Below are positions 28,346 through 39,756 of a DNA stretch of 64,000 nt, one piece after another. Numbering within the stretch: the first letter of the stretch is position 1; each line of letters begins with the position of its first letter. Source of the stretch: Larimichthys crocea (taxonomy: Eukaryota > Chordata > Actinopteri > Sciaenidae); NCBI RefSeq assembly GCF_000972845.2, contig NC_040032.1:8807498-8871497 (forward strand). The letters run 5' to 3'. Below the pieces are notes generated by a model, which made no database searches, was not told the DNA's origin, and was given only the letters and a program-made list of their open reading frames with translations. Both the position numbers and the translations under genes were made by a program.

Positions 28346-28823
28346 CATGGGCACACAGACGAGACGTGGCTCACTGTTTTCTTTCATGATCACATCTGAG
28401 GTGATTATTTTTAGGGATAATAATATGAAATATCATGTTTAAGCAGCCTCAGGCTCTCCGTCTGAACGATGTGCTAATTAAGATTACACGACTCTGCAGT
28501 GTGAGTGGATACACAGATATCGAACACGATGCAGACTGCAGTGAGGTCAGGTTCACCGGATACAAAGTAACGAGCTTTAGGCCTCAAATCCGTTTGTTAC
28601 GTCACCGCCTTCGAGACTAAAACAGCTAATCCAGCCAAGACGAGCAGCTCTGGATCTGAGAAGAAGCAGACTGTTTTTCTGTGTGTCTGGATCACAGCAG
28701 TGAATGTTTGGGTTCTGTTCTGCTGCGTCATGCTCTCCATGGATTCAGGACCTTTGTTCTGTTTTTGTAAGAAAGACAAATCTGATTATTACAAAAGTCT
28801 CTGAATGTTCTTGCACTTTAAGG

Positions 28824-29191
28824 TTTATTGCACAGTGATACCAGAGAGCTGTGCAGGTCTCAGTCCTTTAGGGGGGCAGTGATCTGTGAGTTCAGTCCTG
28901 CAGGAGAGACGTGAGGAGGGGGTAAAGCGTACCACCATACCGACCCTGTGTTTCTTTGGCATCAGATCCATACCAGTTTTCTAGTATCACTCGTCTCTGG
29001 ATGTCGTCCTCCAGGCAGCGTTTATGTAACATGTTCTGGATCTGTCAGTAATGTTTGGATCTTCAGTACATGTTCTGGATCTGTCAGTACATGTTCTGGA
29101 TCTGTCAGTACATGTTCTGGATCTGTCAGTACATGTTCAGTAAATCAGGCAGCTCGTGCTCCCAGTTAGGTGGCAGCTGAAACTCGGTGTC
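28824..29191 (-). CDS. Possible terminal exon of an unidentified minus-strand gene (copy B)
   Basis: Counterpart of 20405-20763. The 22-codon frame runs from 29191 to 29126 and ends NMY then stop, with AATAAA at 29829-less coordinates 28829-28824 on the minus strand. The stop codon is supplied by the first unit of the 21-bp repeat, which here has about six units (29,032-29,150). Protein not recognised. Confidence 0.35.
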
Positions 29192-31107
29192 CTGAAACAT
29201 AAAGAGCTCAAACTGAAGGTGATATAGAACATGATGATCCCATGATGGCACCACGGGTCACACTCAGGTTTTTACACTTTATTATTCTAATTTGAAATGT
29301 TTCTCCTGCAGCTCATCGGTCAGACATGAAGCAGAATAAAATAAATATCGATGACAGTGTTTGGTCACATGTTCTTCAGGTTTGTTGTGTGTTGTTTCCA
29401 GATCTCTCTCATTATGCAACACTTGTAATTGCTGCTTCCAAAGGGACGTTCAGCACTGACCGCTAATGAGTGTGTTTATCCGTTTAACTGCTGCGTGGTC
29501 TTCCTCATTAAACAGTGATGAAGATTCAAAACGACTTTCTGTTGTTTCAAACTGAATTTATTCACAGAGTCAGAATGAACTTGTTTTATTTCAGCGTTCA
29601 CGTTCATCAGCTCCTCGTCTGTTACAGACCATGGGGAGGTCGTCCCAACACAAACATGTCTGATAACAAACTTCTTCTTCTGTTTTCAACTCATTCTTCA
29701 GTTTCTCATCTACGGCGAGCAGCTGGGCTCATTTTGACCTTTGTCCTGTCTTACACGTGTCCCAAACTGAAGTCAATAAAAATGACGAGATGATCGAACC
29801 TGAGACACCTCAGAGAGAAATGAACTAACATGGCAGCACAAGATAAACCCTGATCAGGCCACGTCCAAGAGATGCTGAGCTGAGCTGAGCAGCTTGTTTA
29901 AATATTTGCAGTTTATTTTACGATATCTGAATTATTACCCTCCCCTCCCTGCTGTGTTGGCTTGTCTGACAGGTTTAGTATAAACTGTCATTTGCAGTGA
30001 ACTGTGAAATCTGCAGGACTGAACTTTATCTTTTATTAACACGTGCAGACGTCACAGAGAGCTGCTGTTCATCTGCTGAGGCCTTTTTCACCTGCAGCTC
30101 TCTCACTGTCGACTTCACCCATTCCTCATGCTTCAAGTCCAGAAGCACCAATTCTAATTCTGTATCTTTCATAATATCATTTCATCATCTTTATATCAAA
30201 TATTGTTTGTTCCTTTAAGTGTTTTGACAGCAGTCTTTACCTTTATCCACATGTCATATATGAATCTGAGTAAGAACTGGATTTCATAAATGATCGAACT
30301 CTTTCATCGTTTATTTGATCGTGCACGTGCTGCATGTGTTGACTTTCACGTTTGGGGTTTGCACGCTTCCTTGTTGCTTCATTCATTTTTCTATAAAGTC
30401 ATCAATGTTCAGCTTCAGTGCAGAAGCTTCCCCTTCACTTTGTTAAAGTCAGACTGTTAAACTTCCTGTCAGCTGTTTTCATTTCATTTTAGATAATGCA
30501 ACAAGCTGTAAAAGTTCCTGAGTTTAAATATTGATATGACACCATGACACAGAGCTCAATCAGTGATTATAAATCATGTTCAGAGTGATTATGAAACACA
30601 CACACACACTCATGCATTTCTTCATGTGTCGGCTTTAATGATCAGAAAACAAACAACAAATTACAAGGAGATGTTTTGAATGAAATCATGATGATGGATT
30701 TCTCTGTGAGGTCTGTCGCATCATTTTCATTTTCAACTCTCCGTCTCTAAAAATATTATAATGTTGAACTGTATGGAAGTGAAAAGTGCCGAGATGTTCC
30801 ACAGAGAGACACAGCATGTCTGTAACTGAACAAACAGAACATTCAGATATCTGCAAACACACAGAACTAAGTCAGGTCACAGAGTGTCCCTGCACAGAAA
30901 GGATCAGATATTTTTCACGTCTGTCATAAAAATGTAATCACATATAAAATAGACTCTAGAAATCTGAAGACTCAAAGGCAGGGAAAGAAACAGGAGAGCC
31001 AGAGGAGTCAGCACTTCACTTTAAAGAGCATTTCTATGAACAGAGATTATGTTTCAGCACATTCACAGTTTAAATACATTCCTCTGTGATCAGAAAGAGA
31101 GCGTTGG

Positions 31108-32070
31108 TTACGCTGCGATCACTGCCCTCGCTGACTTCGTGGGCAGGATCCTGTGTTTGATGAACAGTTTCAGGACATGAACTCTGATTAGATGAGTGCC
31201 GAGCCCGTACACGACGGGGTTAGTGAGCGACGGCATAATGATAAAGTATAAAGACAAGAAGATCCGAGCCTCTGCAGCCACGTGACTCATGTCGAAGCGA
31301 CTTTGGAAGATTTCAAACAAGGAGCCGATGGTGTAGTTGAGCAGAGATAATAAATGTGGGAAACATGTTTTCAGAGTGTTACGCTTGGACTCTCTCGATA
31401 ACTTGGAACAAACTCTGGAGATTTGTGCATAAGAGAAGACGATCATGAGCAGCTGAGGCCCGATAAAGATCAGAACAAGAAAGAGTCCCGCGATGCTGAT
31501 GTAGGACGCGACGGAGCAGGCGTTCTTCACCAGCTCCATGTTCACACAGTAAAGCTTCGGGATGACTCTGCCACACATGCTCAGCTGCAAGGTCAGCGAG
31601 TAATAACCTCCAAACAGAATGATCGGGTACAGAGCGGCTAACGCAATGAGCTTCTGTATCTTTGAGCTGGACATGATGCTGTGGTAATGCAGCGGGTAAC
31701 ATATGGCAACATATCTGTCATATCCCATCACAGCTAAAATACAAAACTCAGCACAGGCAAACGTGTGGAGGAAGTACACCTGAGCCATGCACCACTGCAC
31801 GGGGACCTCATAGGTGTCAGACAGCAGGATGGCCATGGTGGCCGGGAACAGCGCCGTGCTGCCGTAGATCTCGTTGATGGATAACACACAGGTGAACACG
31901 TTCATGGGCTGGTGCAGCTCTTTGTTCTGGTGTATGATGCTGATGAGCAGAGAGTTCAGCGTGATGCTGCTGAGATACAGCAGCAGGAACACGGTGAACA
32001 CCGCCTGTTTGTGCTGCTCCAAGGCGGCGTAGGCCGTCATGGTGAACGTCAGCGTGGTCGTGTTGTCCAT
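31108..32070 (-). CDS. Fish odorant receptor (intact, single exon, 320 aa)
   Basis: A class A GPCR expected in olfactory neurons, coupling odorant binding to G-protein signalling. One uninterrupted exon, as usual for odorant receptors, with a normal length. Visible marks: N-glycosylation site N3-T-T; TM2 start PMNVFTC (55-61); extracellular Cys94; MGYDRYVAIC at the end of TM3 (115-124), a variant of MAYDRYVAIC; SYAQI in TM5/IL3 (213-217); KTCFPHL before TM6 (234-240); and SLTNPVVYG in TM7 (281-289). The start MDNTTT is the only good one. It belongs to a teleost odorant receptor family; I cannot assign the subfamily. The frameshifted equivalent is at 22576-23534. Confidence 0.92.
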   Translation of the reverse strand: MDNTTTLTFTMTAYAALEQHKQAVFTVFLLLYLSSITLNSLLISIIHQNKELHQPMNVFTCVLSINEIYGSTALFPATMAILLSDTYEVPVQWCMAQVYFLHTFACAEFCILAVMGYDRYVAICYPLHYHSIMSSSKIQKLIALAALYPIILFGGYYSLTLQLSMCGRVIPKLYCVNMELVKNACSVASYISIAGLFLVLIFIGPQLLMIVFSYAQISRVCSKLSRESKRNTLKTCFPHLLSLLNYTIGSLFEIFQSRFDMSHVAAEARIFLSLYFIIMPSLTNPVVYGLGTHLIRVHVLKLFIKHRILPTKSARAVIAA

Positions 32071-33446
32071 GTGTCAGTGCTGGAAGACAGATTATATGAG
32101 ACTGTCTCAATAAACCACACACATGAAGTGATCGTCAAACTGTCACACACACACACCTGTCCACAGTTACCTGTGCTCCCCCTCCTCCTCCTCCTCCTCC
32201 TCAGCCTCTCTGGCCTTTTTAACATCAGCTTCTGTTTTTTCTCCTCCCTCCTAAACAAGCGATGCTCCTGATTGTTAGTGAGGACGAGACCAAACAAATC
32301 CCTGAATGTGTCACACGTGTCATATTTTCAATGGTGACATCAACTCTTCTGAGTGTGTGTGTGTGTGTGTGTTCGCTCAGTAGAATTTATCAGTTTGCAA
32401 AGTTTCTCTTTTCTTTTCTCTTTTCTCCTTTTTCTGTATTTTGTTTTTCCATATTCAAAGCTCATTCTGCAGTACAACATCCATAATATCAGAATACATG
32501 CAGGCGATGTTATAAAAATTAGGATTGTACTGGGCTGCAGATGTTTTAACCTTATTAGGGAGTGTGTGTGTGTGTGTGTGTGTATTTTTGTCTTTACATA
32601 TCTCGTGTACTTCCCTTATCTGCCAGGGAAAGGTAATTCAAAAATGTTCAAGGACAAGAGAGACAGGTTAAGGGAAGTGTCATTTTGGACAAGAAACATA
32701 AAGCTCATTACTAATTGTGTGCTGCACTGTTAAACGCTCCTTCTTGTACAAGAATATTAAATTCATCTTAAACTTTGATACTCTGAATCCAGTCAAGGTT
32801 CTTCTTAAAAAATCCTCATAACAGGCGAGTTACAGCATGATCCTCTTGTTTCCAAAGAAAACACATGTTTTCCAATTCTTCATAAAGAATAATCCAGCAT
32901 TAATACATCCTTATTCAGTCAATGAACTGAGCTAACATTTAGTTCACCACTACTGAAAATAATACATGACATATGAAACATACAGGCCCTCACATGTTCC
33001 CCGTCGGTTCATGATGAAGCTGAAGACCTGCCAGGTTTAACACTTTACCTGCAGCATGCATACCTCTCTATAACTGTAACAGCCAGTTTATTTACACATG
33101 GAACAAAATGAAACGACGACACGGTCGGTGACTTTACATTTTATCTACGGACACACAAACACTTCATGTTCATGTTTCATGTGCTCGTAATAAGTGCTAG
33201 TTTACAGGTGATAAGGCCTCATGAGATGTTTATTAATATTCATTATTATTAAAGGAAAAACAAAGATCTGTCTTAAAGTGTCTTAAAGGATTTTATATTT
33301 ATGTTTGATTTGTATTTTATCAGCCATGACCTGAGCTGAGCTGTTTGTAAATGAGTAACAAAGTAAAAATATTAATAAAGTAATAACAAATGTTTTTAAC
33401 GATGACATCATAAGTAAGTTTGTAATGATGACGTGATGATCCGGGG

Positions 33447-35010
33447 CCTGTGATTTACAGAGTTTATGATGGACAGTGAAGTAAACTGCTGACAGCTGTA
33501 GCTGCTGTTAGCTCATGTTAGCTCAGTCTGTTAGCTGCTGTTAGCTCATGTTAGCTCAGTCTGTTAGCTGCTGTTAGCTCAGTCTGTTAGCTGCTGTTAG
33601 CTCATGTTAGCTCAGTCTGTTAGCTGCTGTTAGCTCATGTTAGCTCAGTCTGTTAGCTGCTGTTAGCTCATGTTAGCTCAGTTTTTTAGCTGCTGTTAGC
33701 TCATGTTAGCTCAGTTTGTTAACTCATCTTAGCTCATGTTAGCTCATGTACTCAGTCTGTAGCTGCTGTTAGCTCATGTTAGCTCAGTTTTGTTAGCTGC
33801 TGTTAGCTCGTGTTTGCCAGTCTGTACTGCTGTTAGCTCAGTTTGCTAGTGCTGGTTAGCTCATGTGTAGCTCAGTCTGGTTAGCTGCGGTTAGTCATGT
33901 TTAGCTCAGTCTGTTGACTTGCTGTTAGCTCATGTGAGCCAGTTGTGTTAACTCATCTAGTTCAGTCTGTTAGCTGCTGTTAGCTCAGTCTGTTAGGCTG
34001 CTGTTAGCTGCATGTTAGCTCAGTCTGTTACTGCTGTTAGCTCAGTCTGTTAGCTCAGTCTGATAGTTTTAATGATGAACATCATAAATGTGTTTGTTAT
34101 GAATGACGTGATGATCCGGGCCCTGGGATTTACAGAGTTTATGATGGACAGTGAAGTAAACTGCTGACAGCTGTAGCTGCTGTTTAGCTCATGTTAGCTC
34201 AGTCCTGTTAGTCTGCTGTTAGCTCAGTCTGTTAGCTCAGTCGTTTAGCTTGCTTTTAGCTCATGTTTAGCTCAGTTTGTTAGCGCTGTTAGCTCATGTT
34301 AGCTCAGTTACCTCTTAGCTAGTCTGTTAGCTGCTGTTAGCTCAGTCTGTTTAGCTGCTGTTACTCATGTTAGCTCAGTTTGTTAGCTGCTGTTAGCTCA
34401 TGTTAGCTCAGTTTGTTAGCTGCTGTTAGCTCATGTTAGCTCAGTTTGTTAACTCATCTTAGCTCAGTCTGTTAGCTGCTGTTAGCTCAGTCTGTTAGCT
34501 GCTGTTAGCTCATGTTAGCTCAGTCTGTTAGCTGCTGTTAGCTCATGTTAGCTCAGTTTGTTAGCTGCTGTTAGCTCGTTTAGCTCGTCTGTTAGCTGCT
34601 GTTAGCTCAGTTTGTTAGCTGCTGTTAGCTCATGTAGCAGTCTGTTAGCTGCTGTTAGCTCATGTAGCTCAGTCTGTTAGCTGCGTAGCTCATGTTAGCT
34701 CAGTTTGTTAACTCTCTTAGCTCATCTGTTAGTCTGTTAGCTCAGTCTGTAGCTGCTGTTAGCCATGTAGCTCTCGTTAGCTGCTGTTGCTCAGTCTGTT
34801 AGCTCAGTCATGTTAGCTGCTGTTAGCTCATGTTAGCTCTCTGTTAGCTGTGTTAGCTCAGTTCGTCGCTCTGAGCTCACCAAGCTGACGAACTGAGTGT
34901 TTGTCCAACAGGCGTTATGGACACCAGGAAGAAGAAGAGGAGGTAACCAGGCTCAGCAGCTTCTATGGACATGATGGCAAGGAGAAGAGAGTGAAGAGGC
35001 GCTGACGGGG
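33447..35010 (+). repeat. Dispersed module with expanded TTAGC VNTR, copy B
   Basis: Same structure as 24925-26665: left arm at 33,447, core 33,501-34,862 with an embedded second left arm at about 34,070-34,180, and right arm to about 35,010 reading GTTATGGACACCAGGAAG. The core is shorter and more regular than in copy A. Confidence 0.85.
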
Positions 35011-35044
35011 AGAAGCTAAGAAGAGAAAAGGGAGAGACAGGCTC

Positions 35045-35760
35045 CTGACTCATTTTAAAACCTCTTCTCTCTTATAAAATGGGGATCATGACTCACACCT
35101 CTTGGTATTAGAGAAGATTTTGTTACTCACAAGAGGACGTATAAAACATTCTTTCTTAAGTTATATAGAGAAACTGGATGTCGCTATATTGGTGTTTTAT
35201 AATGACTGGTGTCCTGTATTGTGTATAATCTGCGACCCATAAGGCTGCTTCTGATTCATGTGATCGGGACTGCTCCTGATTACATATAAAATTTTTAACT
35301 TTAATTTATGTATTTATTTCTTTTTATTTTAATTTTTTTAAATACATTTTCGTATATGTACTTTTGATATGTACAAGCTTACAAGCTCAATCAGTATTTA
35401 ATTGTCACATGGTACAGTGACATTGTTGCAGGGATGGGGCTCTGTTGGCGCGAGGGGGGGTGATGTTTATATTTGTATTATTAAGTTTCTGTATCTATGT
35501 ACACTATGTCTGTTTGTATAAACATCAATAAAAAAACTCTCCTCTTTGGCTTTGACACCATGTGGAGTGTTGATTTTATGTGTATACGTGCATATTTTTA
35601 TTTTTTTATCTTGTGCGGGCAGTGCCTTTTATTTATTTTATTGTTTTTTATCTTTCCATTGTCTACTTTGTGTTATTTATTGTGTTTCTCTCGTTGTGCA
35701 GCACTTTGTGTTTGCTAAAAATCGTGCTCTATAAATAAAGTGGACTGAGACGAGACGTGA
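35045..35760 (+). mobile_element. LINE-like 3' tail, copy B
   Basis: Second copy of 26690-27345, again ending TAAACATCAATAAAAAAAC. The homology between the two large blocks ends at about 35,790, where CTTCATCCT is followed by unrelated sequence. Confidence 0.4.
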
Positions 35761-35799
35761 TGCTGTTACTGACTCGTGTCTCAGCTTCATCCTAATTTG

Positions 35800-36470
35800 T
35801 TCAAAAAGTTTCAATTTCTTCTGGATTTGAAACTTTCCTGTGTGACTTCAGTTCATCAACACGCAGTGTTAGTTTAACCAACAGGAGCTGATTACATCCG
35901 TTCGTTAGAGCAAAGGTGTTTTCATCGATGATGCAACTCGTTAGCACGCTGAACACACTCATTAGAGGCCATTAGTCCACTCGTGTCCAATTCCTCCAGA
36001 AAGCAATTAGCCCGGCCTCAGGTGAGACCTCTTTGGACGGCACCTGGAGGATCGAGGAACAAACAGGGATGATTCCCCCTCAGAGAACCATGATGAAACT
36101 GTCTGAGGGGTCGTGACCTCTGAGCCAGATCAGCATGGAACATGTTGCTGCCTCAGTGGGAGGACATGAGATTTAAAAAATAACAATCTGATTTAAATTC
36201 AGTTTAAACATTTAAGTTATCCCATGTAGAGCAGGTCCAAACCTCGTCATCACGGATGTGGGCCGGCTGTCTTTTAAAGAGCCGAGTCGGCCTTGTGATG
36301 TTACCAGGACCAATGATTACCAAATGGAGAGCGGAGCAGCACCTGGACCTTCAGGCAGGTGTAGTTCACCCTCAAAACTCAGGTTAGAGCATGCTACAGT
36401 TTGACCAGGTCCTCCTGCACAAACATCATTCATAATCACATTTACTCCAACACTGGTGGCTCCAGGAGGC
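35800..36470. other. Intergenic, nothing recognised
   Basis: Single-copy sequence with no convincing open frame, splice sites in phase, RNA gene or transposon end. Confidence 0.5.
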
Positions 36471-36478
36471 TGTGTGTC

Positions 36479-36553
36479 CGAACCTGAACCTGAACCTGAA
36501 CCTGAACCTGAGCTGGGCTGGGCTGGGCTGGGCTGGGCTGGGCTGGGCTGGGC
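36479..36553. repeat. (CTGAAC)n followed by (GGGCT)n
   Basis: Five hexamers of CTGAAC run straight into eight pentamers of GGGCT. Two unrelated microsatellites abut. The open frames through them (poly Pro-Glu, Gly-Ser) are spurious. Confidence 0.95.
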
Positions 36554-36678
36554 CTGCCATCCTCTCACACCTCTGTGTTTAATCTGGGCTGAATGTGTGT
36601 GCACAGTGATGAGGACAAACATCCATCAGCGTCTCAATGAAAACACTTTGAGTCAGTCTCCACGTCGTCCTCTGACGG

Positions 36679-36726
36679 GCTTCTTCTTCTTCTTCTTCTT
36701 CTTCTTCTTCTTCTTCTTCTTCTTCA
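36679..36726. repeat. (TTC)n microsatellite
   Basis: About sixteen CTT/TTC triplets, purine-rich on the minus strand. Confidence 0.95.
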
Positions 36727-36924
36727 ATGAGAAAACGACAGCCATGTGACAGTCACACTAGGTCAGATTTTTCACCCGTTGAAGCTCAGACTGATTATCA
36801 GATGAGTCATTTTGAACCTTCAGTAATTTGATAACGTGGTGTTGATTTATTCTTTCTGGGTGAAGTTCATCTGCTGACTGTGATCTTTATAAAATAGAAG
36901 ATCTGTGATCGTTTATGAGTCTTT

Positions 36925-36928
<4 letters not shown>

Positions 36929-36984
<56 letters not shown>
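36929..36984. repeat. (TG)n microsatellite
   Basis: Uninterrupted TG run about 280 bases upstream of the defensin start codon. Confidence 0.95.
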
Positions 36985-36987
<3 letters not shown>

Positions 36988-37146
36988 ACAGTTAAGGATG
37001 TGCATGTGTTTTAAATCAAGTGAAAAACAACAAGCAGCTTCTCGTCTCATGACAACACTTAAGTCACGAGCTGGGCACAACGATGTAGGTTTCCTAAATG
37101 TGATTAAGAGGAGCATGTTCTCTTTAGGATGCCTGTAATTCCATCA

Positions 37147-37153
37147 TATAAAA
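37147..37153 (+). promoter_or_regulatory. TATA box of the beta-defensin gene
   Basis: TATAAAA lies 112 bases before the ATG at 37265. Transcription would start near 37,175-37,180, giving a 5' UTR of about 90 bases with no upstream ATG noticed. The placement is inferred from sequence only. Confidence 0.55.
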
Positions 37154-37264
37154 CCCAGGGAGCAGTTTGCTGCTTCATATTATCTTCACTCCTCCCCTCG
37201 GACCAAAATACAAACACAGCCGGGCCTGATTCTCATTTTGGAGCGACGGCATCGAGACGAAACG

Positions 37265-37619
37265 ATGGCTTGTTACCGTGTGGTTGTTCTGGCACTCTTG
37301 GTCGTCCTGCTGTTCAACGGTAAGTCTTCATATCTGCATGTTTCCTCTAAATAACAGACTTGACATTAAACAGAGATGTGACGTCTTCACAGTCGTGGAG
37401 AATGAGGCTGCATCCTTCCCCTGGTCCTGCCCCAGCCTGAGTGGAGTGTGTAGAAAGGTTTGCCTCCCAACAGAACTCTTCTTTGGACCTCTGGGCTGTG
37501 GAAAAGGCTTCCTGTGAGTTTGAAAACGCAGCATGTGGAGATAATGTGTAAAATTATTCATGAATTAAACATAAAACTTTCTGTTTGTTTGCAGGTGCTG
37601 CGTGTCTCATTTCCTATGA
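37265..37619 (+). CDS. defb: Beta-defensin (66 aa, three exons)
   Basis: A secreted cationic antimicrobial peptide of innate immunity. Exons 37265-37319, 37393-37513 and 37595-37619 join in phase with GT/AG borders. The first exon is a signal peptide (MACYRVVVLALLVVLLF), the second carries a short propiece and most of the mature peptide (ASFPWSCPSLSG, CRKVCLPTELF), and the third carries the final two cysteines and VSHFL. Six cysteines at 31, 38, 42, 54, 60 and 61 with the closing CC pair fit the beta-defensin fold (C1-C5, C2-C4, C3-C6 in the family). Length and the three-exon layout are as in teleost beta-defensins. Each exon is too short to stand out alone. Only one copy is in the window. 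Confidence 0.93.
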
Positions 37620-37689
37620 GAGCTGAGTGAACGTCTGGTTCAGACTTGTTGAAGATATTATCATATTTAGACCTTTAACCTGATGCAAC

Positions 37690-37776
37690 ACGATGAACTT
37701 TGGACTGTTAAATTAACTCGTTGTAATTTGTTTTTGAACTTTGGACTGTTAAATTAACTCGTTGTAATTTGTTTTG
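37690..37776 (+). repeat. 41-bp direct duplication in the defensin 3' UTR
   Basis: TGAACTTTGGACTGTTAAAT plus the next 21 bases occurs twice in tandem, with no differences that I noticed. No canonical AATAAA follows within about 200 bases; a weaker signal must be used. Confidence 0.85.
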
Positions 37777-37859
37777 ATGATTCTAGAGATGAAATGTTTG
37801 AAATGCAGTAAAAACACATTACGTTCAACTTCCTGTCTCTGTTTGTTTTTTGTAAATTG

Positions 37860-38840
37860 AACTTTCCATTCGTTCTTTAGTCTGATTTGGTTTTTATGGG
37901 AGAAAGAATTTCAGGTGCTTAAAGGAGAAATATGTGGAGAGCCAGAGCTGACATTACACTACAAAGAACCAGTGTTTGGACCTCTGGATTCACAGAATTT
38001 AACATTATTAACCCAAAAATATTTAACAATTAAATCTGACTGAGCCTCTCGGCTGCAGCCCTGATGACGGACGGTTATGGAAAATGGATGACTGAGTGAA
38101 TTTCACTTTGAAATCTATTTATTTTATTTTATATTTCATTTATTGTGCATCACTAATATTGAGAGATATATTGTATCAAAAATCATCAATTCATTTTGTT
38201 TGTCCGCAGTAGATCTGTAGATGCATCATGTTTATTCTGTCATCAGTGAAGACATGGACACACGTCATGTCATGTCAGGGTTTATTTATTCAAACTTTAT
38301 TCAGGACATTCAAAGGATGGAAGGTCCAGAGCACACGAGACAAAAGAGATCAAATACAGTAGATATCACTCAGCTCAGCTCTGGATTGTATCTCTATCTG
38401 TATATCAGATTTCATATTAATGCAGAACAGGTCGACACACCGACGTTACAAACATTTGTCTTAAGCTCTTTCCGTCGTCATCGGCCACATTCAGACTCTC
38501 CAACATGTTTGTGTGTCTGATGCCAGACTCACAGCACTGTCCGTCAGAGTCTGATAAATCATCTTTTATTATTAAGGCCAAGATATTTTCACTGCACACA
38601 GTAACAGATTAGAAAATTTCATATTTCTCATTTATTCTCATAATATTTCTCTTCTTTGCATCGTATTTGTGTCACACTCAGTTCCTTCAGTAACTGCTGT
38701 AGACAGAATGTTACCAAACCATCTGCAGACATGAGGTGATGGATTCACACATGATAAAACAGCAGTATGAAGTCCAGATACACTGTGGACAGCTCCTTCA
38801 GTCCTTGTTTTAAATGGCTGGGTAAGTGTGCAGCATAACC
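37860..38840. other. Intergenic, nothing recognised
   Basis: AT-rich single-copy sequence between the defensin and the next transposon. No frame, splice pattern or RNA gene could be supported. Confidence 0.5.
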
Positions 38841-38847
38841 TGCTTCA

Positions 38848-39372
38848 TACGGTGGCCCTGAAGTGCAAAACACAACAGCAAATTCAAAAACACAATAGCA
38901 AATCAAATAACACAACGGCAAATCAAATAACACAACAGCAAATTAAATAACATAACAAAACAGAAAAGGTAGGTACCCTCGGGCGACATGAATCATCGCT
39001 GAATGGACTGGTGGTCCATTGAACCGCATTGCATTCACTGGATAAAAATAAATAAAATTAGACACATTATAAGGAAAGGTGCCTCACTGGTCACTGCACT
39101 TCGGTAAAGTTGGAAAGGTACTGGCACTTCCGGGATCAATAACTCTTAAGTGAAACATTGTTAAAACTCAAAACACGCATATTTTCAACTGTAGTAAGAC
39201 AGACAACAAGCTACAAGCTCGGAATTAGGAATATTAATCAATAACTTCAATATGATACAGTACTGCGGTAAAGCTATCTACACTTTAAAATCTAGTGCCC
39301 GACTACATGTTATTTGATTTGCTATTGTGTTTTTGAATTTGCTGTTGTGTTTTGCACTTCAGGGCCACCGTA
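38848..39372. mobile_element. MITE with long terminal inverted repeats (525 bp)
   Basis: The left end TACGGTGGCCCTGAAGTGCA and the right end TGCACTTCAGGGCCACCGTA are perfect inverted copies. The inverted repeat continues inward for about 60 bases (AAAACACAACAGCAAATTCA, then AATAGCAAATCAAATAACA). GCTTCA flanks both sides and may be the target-site duplication. There is no coding sequence. This is a non-autonomous DNA transposon; the superfamily is not determined. Confidence 0.9.
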
Positions 39373-39756
39373 GCTTCATGCTTCATTATGTTACATAATC
39401 CTTACATCATTTAGTGACAGCGATGTGACGCTGCCATCGTTATTTTTCTTGTCACTCCTGCAGTTTGGTTTCATAATCAAGTTTTACTGCCAATACTACA
39501 TCCAATATATTGTGATCACTGTGTGTATTTTCAGTTTTTTGTCCACTTGAGGGCAGTGTTGAGGAGGTTGTGTCCTGATGGCTGCAGACTTTTGAGTCTC
39601 TCTTATTATTATTGTTGTCATTTTTACTATCATTGATCCTATTACAGACTATTTAAAAATCATCTGTGTGCATTAGAGTCATTGAAATCACTTGTGGGTT
39701 CATGAGCGTGCACTGTGCATGTAAAGAAAGGTGAAGCCTGCAGGGCGTTGTTTACT

